5,267 nucleotides of DNA from assembly GCA_029267975.1 (NCBI GenBank), contig JAJUHH010000222.1, positions 1-5,267 on the forward strand, written 5' to 3'. Below are positions 1 through 5,142 of this stretch, in pieces (the stretch's first letter is position 1; each line of letters starts with the position of its first letter). The notes beneath the pieces were generated by a model, which was given only the letters and a program-made list of their open reading frames with translations, was not told the DNA's origin and ran no database searches. The DNA is from Clostridiales bacterium. GTDB taxonomy: Bacteria; Bacillota; Clostridia; Lachnospirales; Lachnospiraceae. The position numbers were made by a program, and so were the translations under genes.

Positions 1-24
1 ACCCATTTTTCATCAAATTTATAC

Positions 25-53
25 TTGTATCCATTATTGTAATGTTTTATAAT
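25..53 (+). promoter_or_regulatory. candidate sigma-A promoter P1 for pta
   Basis: A perfect -10 box TATAAT (48-53) lies 17 bp after TTGTAT (25-30), which matches the -35 consensus at only three of six positions. Transcription would start near 60, giving a leader of about 65 nt before pta. The exact -10 and ideal spacing favour it, but the region is so AT-rich that chance matches are common. Confidence 0.5.
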
Positions 54-61
54 AAAAACTA

Positions 62-90
62 TTGGTTTAAGTTATTCTAATAGTTATATT
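62..90 (+). promoter_or_regulatory. candidate second promoter P2 for pta
   Basis: TTGGTT (62-67) and TATATT (85-90) are separated by 17 bp. The -10 matches at five of six positions and the -35 at three of six. A start near 97 would leave a leader of about 30 nt. It may act in tandem with P1 or be a chance match in AT-rich DNA. Confidence 0.3.
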
Positions 91-127
91 AAATAATAAA
101 TGAAAGGTGTTATGAAAGGAGTACATC

Positions 128-1117
128 ATGGGTTTTATTGATGGTATCAAGGAAAGAGCAAAGCAAAACATTAAAACAATTGTATTGCCGGAGTCTGATG
201 ACAGAAGGACTCTGGAAGCTGCAAGCAGAGCAATGGCAGAGGGATTTGCTAAGATCATTCTGATTGGTAACAAAGAGCAGATATTAAAGGATGCACAGGG
301 GCTTGACCTGGCTGGAGCTGAAATTGTTGATCCGAATAATACGGACAAGCTTCAAAAATATATTGATTTATTGGTAGAGGTAAGAAAGAGCAAGGGAATG
401 ACACCCGAGCAGGCAAGGGAACTTTTAACAAATGATTACCTCTATTTTGGTGTAACTATGGTGAAAGCAGGAGATGCTGACGGTATGGTATCCGGCGCAG
501 TTCACTCTACAGCCGATACACTTCGTCCCTCCTTACAAATTCTTAAAACAGCTCCCAATACAAAGCTGGTATCTTCATTTTTTGTTATCGTTGTACCCAA
601 TTGCGAATTTGGTGAAAACGGAACCTTTATCTTCTCCGATTCCGGACTTGTTCAGAACCCGAACCCTGAAGAATTGGCTGCAATTGCAGGCAGCAGTGCA
701 AAGAGCTTCGAGCAGTTAGTTGGTAAAGAAGCAATTGTTGCTATGCTTTCTCATTCTACCAAAGGAAGTGCATCTCATCCGGATGTTGATAAGGTAGTAG
801 AAGCAACCAGAATAGCAAAGGAATTATATCCGAACATCAAGATCGACGGCGAGTTCCAGCTGGATGCAGCGATCGTTCCCAGTGTTGGTGCTTCTAAGGC
901 ACCTGGCAGTGAGATTGCTGGTAAGGCGAATGTTCTTATCTTCCCTGACCTGGATGCAGGCAACATCGGCTACAAGCTGGCTCAGAGACTTGCGAAGGCA
1001 GAAGCTTATGGTCCCATCACACAGGGTATTGCAAGACCTGTAAATGACCTGTCCAGAGGCTGCTCAGCAGATGATATCGTTGGTGTTATTGCAATCACAG
1101 CCGTACAGGCACAGTAA
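128..1117 (+). CDS. pta: phosphate acetyltransferase
   Basis: Cytosolic enzyme that exchanges CoA for phosphate on acetyl-CoA, giving acetyl phosphate, the first step of acetate formation. The 329-residue protein is a single PTA/PTB domain of the short Pta type, lacking the N-terminal regulatory domains of the long enterobacterial form. Visible family motifs are STADTLRPS (127-135, with the conserved Arg133), VVPNC (155-159), SHSTKGSA (208-215), PDLDAGNIGYK (273-283) and NDLSRGCS. In the last, Ser309, Arg310 and the following Asp316 fall at the positions of the active-site residues known from the Methanosarcina thermophila enzyme. The ATG is set by AGGAG at 117-121, 6 nt upstream. It lies 111 bp before ackA on the same strand with no terminator between, so the two are probably co-transcribed. 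Length and motifs look intact. Confidence 0.97.
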   Translation: MGFIDGIKERAKQNIKTIVLPESDDRRTLEAASRAMAEGFAKIILIGNKEQILKDAQGLDLAGAEIVDPNNTDKLQKYIDLLVEVRKSKGMTPEQARELLTNDYLYFGVTMVKAGDADGMVSGAVHSTADTLRPSLQILKTAPNTKLVSSFFVIVVPNCEFGENGTFIFSDSGLVQNPNPEELAAIAGSSAKSFEQLVGKEAIVAMLSHSTKGSASHPDVDKVVEATRIAKELYPNIKIDGEFQLDAAIVPSVGASKAPGSEIAGKANVLIFPDLDAGNIGYKLAQRLAKAEAYGPITQGIARPVNDLSRGCSADDIVGVIAITAVQAQ

Positions 1118-1177
1118 GAGACTTCCCAGTATAACTCAGATTCGTAAACCACATGCGCTACAGTCGAGATAAAATGG

Positions 1178-1195
1178 GATGATTTTGAAATCATC
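1178..1195 (+). repeat. 18-bp dyad in the pta-ackA gap
   Basis: GATGATTT (1178-1185) and AAATCATC (1188-1195) are perfect inverted arms around a 2-bp centre. As RNA it could form a 7-bp stem with a TTGA loop. No T-tract follows, so it is not an intrinsic terminator. It could be a protein-binding dyad, an mRNA processing or stability hairpin between two co-transcribed genes, or chance. Its end lies 33 bp before the ackA start. Confidence 0.4.
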
Positions 1196-1228
1196 AACAT
1201 TATTTATAAAGAGAGGTAATATAAAACC

Positions 1229-2419
1229 ATGAAAGTATTAGTTATTAATTGCGGTAGTTCTTCCCTGAAATATCAGCTGATTGATTCCGAGAGCGAGCAG
1301 GCACTTGCAGTTGGTCTTTGCGAGCGTATCGGTCTTGAGGTAAGCTACTTAAAGCACACACCGAGTAATGGGGAGAAGGTCGTAATCGAAGCAACCATGC
1401 CGAACCATGAAGTTGCGATTAAGATGGTAATTGATGCCCTTACCGATGCAAAACACGGTGTAATAAAGTCATTAGATGAGATCGGTGCAGTAGGCCACAG
1501 AGTTGTTCACGGAGGAGAGAAGTTTGCTGTTTCTACCTTAATTACTGAGGAAGTAATTAAGGCGATTGAGGATTGCAATGATCTTGCACCCCTGCATAAT
1601 CCTGCAAACCTTATCGGTATCCGCGCTTGCCAAAGCTTAATGAAGGATGTTCCTATGGTAGCTGTATTTGATACTGCTTTCCATCAGACCATGCCTCAGA
1701 AGGCTTATCTTTATGGCTTGCCCTTTGATTATTATGAGAATTATAAGATCCGTAAATATGGCTTCCACGGAACCAGCCACAGCTATGTGTCCAAGCGTGC
1801 AGCTGCATTTACCGGACTTGACATTAACAACTCCAAGATTATCGTATGCCACCTGGGCAACGGTGCCAGCATCACAGCTGTAAAGGACGGCAAATCCGTT
1901 GATACCAGTATGGGCTTTACTCCTCTTGCAGGTCTTGTTATGGGTACCCGAAGCGGTGACATTGATCCTTCTATTATTGAGTACATTGCCAAGAAGGAGA
2001 ATAAGACTATTGAGCAGATTATGAACCTGCTGAACAAGCAGTCCGGTGTAGCAGGAATGTCTGAGGTATCCAGTGACTTCCGTGACATCAATGCAGCGAT
2101 GGATGAAGGAAATGAGAAGGCACAGGCGGCCTTTGAAGTATTCTGCTATACTGTAGCAAAGTACGTAGGTTCCTATGTTGCCGTCATGAATGGTGTGGAT
2201 GTGATTGCATTTACCGCAGGTGTTGGTGAAAACGATGGCAAGGTTCGTGCTACCGTATGCGAATATCTGGGTTATTTGGGTGTTACCCTTGATGCTGAGA
2301 AGAACAAGGTAAGAGGTCAGGAGGCTGTGATCACAACTCCCGATTCAAGAACTAAGGTATGCGTTATTCCTACCAACGAGGAATTAACCATTGCCAGAGA
2401 AACTGTAGCGCTGCTGTAA
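1229..2419 (+). CDS. ackA: acetate kinase
   Basis: Cytosolic enzyme that transfers phosphate from acetyl phosphate to ADP, yielding acetate and ATP; with pta it makes the main substrate-level ATP route of fermenting anaerobes. The 396-residue protein has the usual AckA length and both family signatures: VLVINCGSSSLK (3-14) and GHRVVHGG (89-96). Residues at the positions of the known active-site groups are all present: Asn7, Arg91, Asp148 (FDTAFH), His180 (GFHGTSH), Arg241 (GTRSGDIDP) and Glu384 (NEE). The phosphate-binding HLGNGAS loop is at 208-214. The ATG follows AGAGG (1212-1216) by 12 nt, a rather long spacing, so translation initiation may be modest. No good promoter of its own was seen in the pta-ackA gap; a TTGAAA/TATAAA pair there is spaced only 14 bp. 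No terminator with a T-tract follows the stop. Confidence 0.98.
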   Translation: MKVLVINCGSSSLKYQLIDSESEQALAVGLCERIGLEVSYLKHTPSNGEKVVIEATMPNHEVAIKMVIDALTDAKHGVIKSLDEIGAVGHRVVHGGEKFAVSTLITEEVIKAIEDCNDLAPLHNPANLIGIRACQSLMKDVPMVAVFDTAFHQTMPQKAYLYGLPFDYYENYKIRKYGFHGTSHSYVSKRAAAFTGLDINNSKIIVCHLGNGASITAVKDGKSVDTSMGFTPLAGLVMGTRSGDIDPSIIEYIAKKENKTIEQIMNLLNKQSGVAGMSEVSSDFRDINAAMDEGNEKAQAAFEVFCYTVAKYVGSYVAVMNGVDVIAFTAGVGENDGKVRATVCEYLGYLGVTLDAEKNKVRGQEAVITTPDSRTKVCVIPTNEELTIARETVALL

Positions 2420-2446
2420 TTAAGACGAAGAATATCGAAATTCTCG

Positions 2447-2475
2447 TTGACAAATAATAACACAGTAGTTATAAT
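2447..2475 (+). promoter_or_regulatory. consensus sigma-A promoter for yceD-rpmF
   Basis: TTGACA (2447-2452), exactly 17 bp, then TATAAT (2470-2475): a perfect match to the housekeeping promoter consensus. It sits 27 bp after the ackA stop. Transcription should begin near 2482, about 50 nt before the yceD start at 2534. The TTG of the -35 box also opens an in-frame extension of yceD, which gene callers could mistake for its start. A weak imperfect hairpin (CGAAGAAT at 2426-2433 with ATTCTCG at 2440-2446) lies directly upstream but lacks a T-tract, so read-through from ackA is also possible. Confidence 0.88.
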
Positions 2476-2487
2476 ACAAGAAGTGCG

Positions 2488-2521
2488 ACCGAAATTATTC
2501 GGTGATGCAGCGGATATTCGG
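2488..2521 (+). promoter_or_regulatory. leader hairpin with alternative pairing near the yceD RBS
   Basis: ACCGAA (2488-2493) and TTCGGT (2498-2503) form a perfect 6-bp stem with an ATTA loop, starting about 6 nt into the predicted transcript. The same CCGAA can instead pair with a second TTCGG copy at 2517-2521, whose last two G bases belong to the Shine-Dalgarno GGAGAG (2520-2525) of yceD. The two pairings exclude each other. This would allow translational control, but the stems are short and the regulatory reading is inference. Confidence 0.35.
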
Positions 2522-2533
2522 AGAGATTACAGA

Positions 2534-3061
2534 ATGCTTATATCTTTGTCAGAAATTATGACCACCAAGGATAAAGTGGCAAGAATCAGTGCCCCCTTAG
2601 AGCTGGAGAGTTTTCAATACCAGGGTGAAACTTATGAATTTGCTCATAAGGACCCGGTAGAATTAACTATCACAAATCTTGGCAACAAGACCGTTTTAAT
2701 CGAGGGCAGTTCGAATATTTCCCTGAAACTGTTCTGCAGCAGATGTTTGAAGGAGATTATCTATCCCATGCACCTTGAGATTTCAAAGGAAGTGGATTTT
2801 AATCTTACAGAAGAAGAGCGAACAGACAGTTTGGATGAAACAAATTATATCATTGGATACAATCTGGATGTAGACATATTAATCTATGATGAGATCCTGA
2901 TCGACTTTCCCATGAAGCTGCTGTGCAGCGAGGATTGTAAAGGCATTTGCAAGGCTTGCGGGACCAATCTTAATGAGAAGACCTGTGACTGCGATACCCA
3001 TGATTATGATCCCAGAATGTCAGTAATCCGAGATATCTTCAACAATTTTAAGGAGGTGTGA
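2534..3061 (+). CDS. yceD: DUF177/YceD family protein (ribosome-associated, 23S rRNA accumulation family)
   Basis: A 175-residue cytosolic protein of the DUF177/YceD family, which in most bacteria is encoded just before rpmF; members have been linked to 23S rRNA accumulation, but the biochemical role is not settled. It has an N-terminal beta-rich part with CSRC (Cys68, Cys71) and the C-terminal signature of Gram-positive members, C131-x3-C135-x-G-x-C139-x2-C142-G followed by LN and C151-x-C153. These eight cysteines suggest metal binding, probably zinc, by inference. The start is ATG 2534, giving MLISLSEI, with GGAGAG at 2520-2525 and 8-nt spacing. A TTG 29 codons upstream is in frame, but it is the -35 box of the promoter and the added residues do not resemble the family. 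The 3' end carries the rpmF ribosome binding site, so the two genes are tightly coupled. Confidence 0.93.
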   Translation: MLISLSEIMTTKDKVARISAPLELESFQYQGETYEFAHKDPVELTITNLGNKTVLIEGSSNISLKLFCSRCLKEIIYPMHLEISKEVDFNLTEEERTDSLDETNYIIGYNLDVDILIYDEILIDFPMKLLCSEDCKGICKACGTNLNEKTCDCDTHDYDPRMSVIRDIFNNFKEV

Positions 3062-3063
3062 CA

Positions 3064-3243
3064 ATGTCTATTTGTCCTAAAGGTAAACATTCCAAAGCTA
3101 GAAGAGATAGCCGTAGAGCAAACTGGAAGATGAGCGCTCCCAACTTAGTAAAGTGCAGCAAGTGCGGTGAGCTTATGGTTCCTCATAGAGTATGTAAGGC
3201 TTGTGGTTCTTACAACAAGAAGGAAATCATTCCTGTAGAATAA
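3064..3243 (+). CDS. rpmF: 50S ribosomal protein L32 (zinc-binding form)
   Basis: Large-subunit ribosomal protein of 59 residues, the normal L32 size. The N-terminus is strongly basic (KGKHSKARRDSRRANWK, 6-22), as expected for rRNA contact. A zinc-ribbon motif follows: C31-x2-C34 and C44-x2-C47, so this is the cysteine-containing version rather than the cysteine-free paralogue some bacteria use under zinc shortage. The start is ATG 3064, 7 nt after AAGGAGG (3050-3056); a GTG two codons earlier (3058) is in frame but overlaps that site and the yceD stop. It begins 2 bp after yceD ends and is almost certainly co-translated with it. A strong terminator closes the unit, so the fatty-acid gene plsX, often next in related Firmicutes, is not in this operon here. 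Confidence 0.97.
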   Translation: MSICPKGKHSKARRDSRRANWKMSAPNLVKCSKCGELMVPHRVCKACGSYNKKEIIPVE

Positions 3244-3245
3244 TT

Positions 3246-3299
3246 ATAGTAAAATCAAGGCTTTCAGGGTATGTCCTGGGAGCCTTTTTTCTTTACTAT
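3246..3299 (+). terminator. intrinsic terminator of yceD-rpmF
   Basis: The core stem AAGGCTTTCAGG (3257-3268) pairs with CCTGGGAGCCTT (3275-3286) over 12 pairs, two of them U-G, with a 6-nt loop. The run of T at 3285-3290 follows. Flanking arms ATAGTAAA (3246-3253) and TTTACTAT (3292-3299) are also perfect inverted repeats, which lengthens the dyad. The G-U pairs favour the + strand. The stem begins 14 bp after the rpmF stop. Confidence 0.92.
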
Positions 3300-3371
3300 C
3301 AGATTTCTTATTATTATTTATATATTGGATAATAATAATATTTATATCTTCCTCTGAAATAATTTTGAATT

Positions 3372-3400
3372 AAAAAGGCACCTACAAAAGTAGATGCCTT
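3372..3400 (-). terminator. intrinsic terminator, - strand
   Basis: On the - strand, AAGGCA and TGCCTT (arms 3395-3400 and 3375-3380) enclose one mismatch and a second 4-bp stem (CTAC/GTAG) around a TTTT loop. A T-tract follows (3372-3376). There is no T-tract on the + strand side, so the direction is clear. It lies about 22 nt past the stop of the short hydrophobic frame at 3423-3479 and would end that transcript. Confidence 0.7.
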
Positions 3401-3422
3401 AAATCTAAATTAATTCTATTTA

Positions 3423-3487
3423 CTACTTACTAAATCTAAATACCAAAACTATAACAAATATTAAATCTGTAACTTCTAATCCTCCTT
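3423..3487 (-). pseudogene. probable relic of a tiny hydrophobic (toxin-like) peptide gene
   Basis: On the - strand a perfect Shine-Dalgarno AAGGAGG (3481-3487) is followed, 7 nt later, by a frame reading VTDLIFVIVLVFRFSK and stop (3423-3425). No ATG, GTG or TTG stands at the expected place; the codon there is GTT, preceded by GAA. The peptide is almost wholly hydrophobic with a basic end, and an intrinsic terminator follows closely. This layout (strong ribosome site, very short membrane peptide, terminator) is that of small holin-like or type I toxin genes of Firmicutes. With the start codon gone it is most likely decayed. It could also be a chance frame in AT-rich DNA, although the consensus ribosome site argues against that. 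No clear promoter was found; a TATAAT on the - strand at 3668-3673 lacks a good -35. Confidence 0.42.
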
Positions 3488-3699
3488 AAATGGGGAATAC
3501 ATGTCAAAATAAAAGCTCGAATTAAAATGTAAAGAAATGAGTAGTGAATATAATGAATTTGTTGCTTCCCGTATGATACTATTATTGAATGTGATATATA
3601 GACATGGAGATTACAGGGCTTATATAAGCTTCAGTATATGCAATATTATTAAGCAATAAAGATGGCGATTATACATTAGAATAAAAAGCTTGTGTGATA

Positions 3700-3719
3700 T
3701 ATTAATAATTTTATTAATA
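3700..3719. repeat. AT-rich 20-bp inverted repeat
   Basis: TATTAATAA (3700-3708) and TTATTAATA (3711-3719) are perfect 9-bp arms around TT. It is symmetrical enough for a protein-binding dyad, but only A and T are involved and the surroundings are equally AT-rich, so chance is a real possibility. No gene start lies beside it. Confidence 0.3.
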
Positions 3720-3752
3720 CCCGCGAACAATAAGTTAAATTAGTTACAGAAG

Positions 3753-3795
3753 TAGCCGCTTAACCTTTGCTGGGATCTGGCGGCTATTTCTTTTG
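3753..3795 (+). terminator. orphan intrinsic terminator, + strand
   Basis: TAGCCGC (3753-3759) and GCGGCTA (3780-3786) form a perfect GC-rich 7-bp stem, and TTTCTTTT follows at 3787-3794. The loop is long, 20 nt. On the - strand the stem is followed by CTTCTG, a poor T-tract, so the + direction is better supported. No + strand gene lies between the rpmF terminator and this point, so it may close a small antisense RNA or be left from a lost gene. Its right arm overlaps the stop codon of the relic at 3784-3852. Confidence 0.6.
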
Positions 3796-3852
3796 CTTAT
3801 TATTTCTGACAAGAGTGATTATAGCCACAAGTATGATTACAAAGGTAAAAGC
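3784..3852 (-). pseudogene. truncated C-terminal relic of a holin-like or type I toxin peptide
   Basis: Read on the - strand, this 22-codon frame has a membrane-like stretch, FTFVIILVAIITLV, then a charged tail, RNNKQKK, and a stop at 3784-3786. One transmembrane helix followed by a short polar, lysine-rich end is the C-terminal pattern of the tiny holin-like toxins of Firmicutes. Upstream the frame meets a stop at 3853-3855, and there is no start codon or ribosome site, so the N-terminus is missing. The break falls inside the hairpin that terminates the kinase transcript (3847-3878), as if a deletion joined the kinase 3' end to the gene body. The core FVI-x-LV matches FVIVLV of the relic at 3423-3487, suggesting one family. 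Assignment is by pattern only. Confidence 0.45.
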
Positions 3853-3878
3853 CTACCGAAAATACTTGGAAGGCTTTT
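3847..3878 (-). terminator. terminator downstream of the sugar kinase
   Basis: AAAAGCCT (3847-3854) and AGGCTTTT (3871-3878) are perfect 8-bp arms around a 16-nt loop, with four T bases closing the stem in either direction. It begins 29 bp past the kinase stop on the - strand, the expected place for its terminator, and may work on both strands. The T-tract is short and the inner pairing is better on the + strand, so strength is uncertain. Confidence 0.62.
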
Positions 3879-3907
3879 ATTATTCATATTTATATCATTA
3901 TTAATAA

Positions 3908-4936
3908 TTATCTATTCATCTCTGTCTGTTTTCCGGTCTGCTTGTGGCTTGCGATTATCTGGTCCAGCTCCTTTTTGCTGCAGGATGGAAGATCTCCGGG
4001 AATGGTATTCTTTACAGAACTTGCTGCATTCCCATATTCCAAGGCACGCTGGCAATCAAAGTCATAGGCAAGGAGGCCGTACAATACCCCGGAGATATAG
4101 GCATCACCACTGCCGATACGGTCTACTACTTCAATGTTCTGATAGGCTTCTTCAGTGTAATATCTGTCTTCCTTGGCATTGTAAATAATAGAGCCAAAGG
4201 TATGAATCTTCGGACTGTGAACGATACGCTGCGTGGTTGCAACGATGGAGATTGGATAGTCCTGCGTAAAGCTCTTCATATTTTCTTCCACACTACCTGC
4301 TTTTTTGAAGGTCAGCCTGGCGGTATCTTCTGAGCAGAAGAATATATCGATGTAGGGAAGTATCTGATCGATACAACGCTTTGCTTCCTCTTCATTCCAT
4401 AGATTCATACGAAAATTTACATCAAAGGAGATCAGGGAACCATGTTCCTTGAAATTCTTAATCATCTCAATGGCATTTTTTCTTGTATTCTCATCCAGGG
4501 CCAGAGTTATTCCTTTAGTATGGCAGCATCTGGTGCTGCAATAGATCTCCTCAGGAATATCCTCCAGAGTGAGGGTACGCATGGAGGTGTTTAATCGGTC
4601 ATAGATGATGCCTGGTTTCCTTGGATGAGCACCGTTCTCATAGTAATAGATACCCAGGCGGGCTTCCTTTCTGTCATCATAGACCAGATAATCATCACTG
4701 ACACCACAGAAGCGGATATAATTCTTTACAAAATAACCGATATCATTGGACGGGATTTTTGAGATGATACCCGTGTGAAGCCCCAGCATGGATACACCGG
4801 AAGCAACATTTAGCTCGGCGCCACCGGTTTGCTTCTGAAGCATATCCCCGCGAACCAGTCTTTCGTTGTTGGGAGGGGAGAGACGAAGTAAGATTTCGCC
4901 TAAGGTAAGTAAGTCAAAGGTTTTATGTTCTGTCAT
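3908..4936 (-). CDS. kdgK: PfkB-family sugar kinase, probably 2-keto-3-deoxygluconate kinase
   Basis: Cytosolic ribokinase/PfkB-family kinase of 342 residues. The N-terminal signature GGAELNVASGVSMLG is at 38-52. The ATP-site signature DRIGSGD is at 272-278, with Asp278 as the expected catalytic base and the anion-hole glycines before it. ARLGIYYYENG (92-102) followed by KPGIIYDR (107-114), and DVNFRMNLW (172-180), resemble the substrate-binding segments of 2-keto-3-deoxygluconate kinases, which phosphorylate KDG in uronate and pectin breakdown; a related sugar specificity such as fructokinase cannot be excluded. The ATG is preceded by AGAAAGG (4944-4950) with a 7-nt gap. The gene is monocistronic in view, converges on the rpmF unit and ends at a terminator. 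A -35/-10 pair with operator-like repeats lies upstream, pointing to substrate-controlled expression. No aldolase or uronate gene is visible beside it. Confidence 0.85.
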   Translation of the reverse strand: MTEHKTFDLLTLGEILLRLSPPNNERLVRGDMLQKQTGGAELNVASGVSMLGLHTGIISKIPSNDIGYFVKNYIRFCGVSDDYLVYDDRKEARLGIYYYENGAHPRKPGIIYDRLNTSMRTLTLEDIPEEIYCSTRCCHTKGITLALDENTRKNAIEMIKNFKEHGSLISFDVNFRMNLWNEEEAKRCIDQILPYIDIFFCSEDTARLTFKKAGSVEENMKSFTQDYPISIVATTQRIVHSPKIHTFGSIIYNAKEDRYYTEEAYQNIEVVDRIGSGDAYISGVLYGLLAYDFDCQRALEYGNAASSVKNTIPGDLPSCSKKELDQIIASHKQTGKQTEMNR

Positions 4937-4950
4937 GATACTACCTTTCT

Positions 4951-4972
4951 CCGCGCAATCAGGAAAACGCGG
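4951..4972 (-). promoter_or_regulatory. GC-rich leader hairpin just upstream of the kinase RBS
   Basis: CCGCG (4951-4955) and CGCGG (4968-4972) form a 5-bp all-GC stem with a 12-nt loop in the kinase leader, ending directly beside the Shine-Dalgarno at 4944-4950. No T-tract follows, so it is not a terminator. It might protect the mRNA 5' region or affect ribosome access; the role is unknown. Confidence 0.35.
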
Positions 4973-4984
4973 CTTACAAAATAC

Positions 4985-5021
4985 TGTGTAAATTACTGAG
5001 TAATTATTGTGTAAATTACTG
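4985..5021. repeat. two perfect 14-bp direct repeats, operator-like
   Basis: TGTGTAAATTACTG occurs at 4985-4998 and again at 5008-5021, 23 bp apart start to start, close to two helical turns. Each copy contains the near-palindrome GTAA-A-TTAC. Between them, AATTAC and GTAATT (4991-4996 and 5000-5005) are inverted. The pair lies just downstream of the predicted kinase transcription start, where a bound repressor would block elongation. The cognate regulator is not in the window. Confidence 0.65.
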
Positions 5022-5026
5022 CGAAT

Positions 5027-5043
5027 ACCTTAAAGTATAAGGT
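5027..5043. promoter_or_regulatory. dyad overlapping the kinase -10 box
   Basis: ACCTTA (5027-5032) and TAAGGT (5038-5043) are perfect 6-bp inverted arms around a 5-bp centre, covering the -10 element and predicted start of the kinase transcript. The position suits an operator competing with RNA polymerase. It differs in sequence from the 14-bp direct repeats, so it might bind a different protein. Six-bp arms may also occur by chance. Confidence 0.4.
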
Positions 5044-5063
5044 TTTCGAAGTAACTCTGTCAA
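5034..5063 (-). promoter_or_regulatory. promoter of the sugar kinase
   Basis: On the - strand a perfect TTGACA (5058-5063) is followed after 18 bp by TATACT (5034-5039), five of six matches to the -10 consensus. Transcription would start near 5027, leaving a leader of about 90 nt that includes both direct repeats and the GC-rich hairpin. This is the best promoter between the kinase start and the right edge. Confidence 0.72.
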
Positions 5064-5142
5064 GGAAATAGAGAGCGGAAACATTGCATAAAATCTACGA
5101 GATGACTGTTCACACCCCAACAAATGTTAAGCTTCTGGACAA

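Larger units (their letters stand above)
3300..3907. other. gene-poor AT-rich interval between convergent units
   Basis: No intact protein gene or recognisable RNA gene is visible in these roughly 600 bp. The + strand frame beginning near 3793 is antisense to the kinase and the relic. What can be supported is listed separately: a - strand terminator, two - strand relics of short hydrophobic peptides, an AT-rich dyad, a + strand terminator and the terminator of the kinase. There are also 10-bp AT-only inverted arms at 3308-3317 and 3329-3338, a 12-bp palindrome GCTTATATAAGC (3618-3629) and another, ATTATTAATAAT (3897-3908). These simple AT palindromes carry little weight. The interval reads as a graveyard of small genes between rpmF and the kinase. 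Confidence 0.6.

Noticed and set aside
100..141. Short upstream frame at ATG 100 before pta, including the direct repeat ATGAAAGG (100-107, 112-119)
   Set aside because: Thirteen codons, overlapping the pta start out of frame, with no ribosome site; probably chance, though attenuation cannot be ruled out.
1185..1210. Promoter for ackA from TTGAAA (1185-1190) and TATAAA (1205-1210)
   Set aside because: The spacer is only 14 bp, too short for a normal sigma-A promoter, and TTGAAA lies within the dyad.
2447..2533. TTG-initiated N-terminal extension of yceD
   Set aside because: The TTG is the first part of a perfect -35 box, no Shine-Dalgarno precedes it, and ATG 2534 has a well-spaced ribosome site and a family-like N-terminus.
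3502..3507. TTGACA on the - strand as the promoter of the relic at 3423-3487
   Set aside because: At 17-18 bp the -10 would fall on the Shine-Dalgarno itself and matches poorly; a transcript would start too late to include the ribosome site.
3793..4333. Two + strand open frames, 3793-4188 and 3944-4333
   Set aside because: They are antisense to the sugar kinase and the peptide relic, have no ribosome site, and their translations look like shadow frames.
4985..5021. CRISPR-like repeat pair
   Set aside because: Only two 14-bp units with a 9-bp gap; far too short for a CRISPR array and better explained as an operator.
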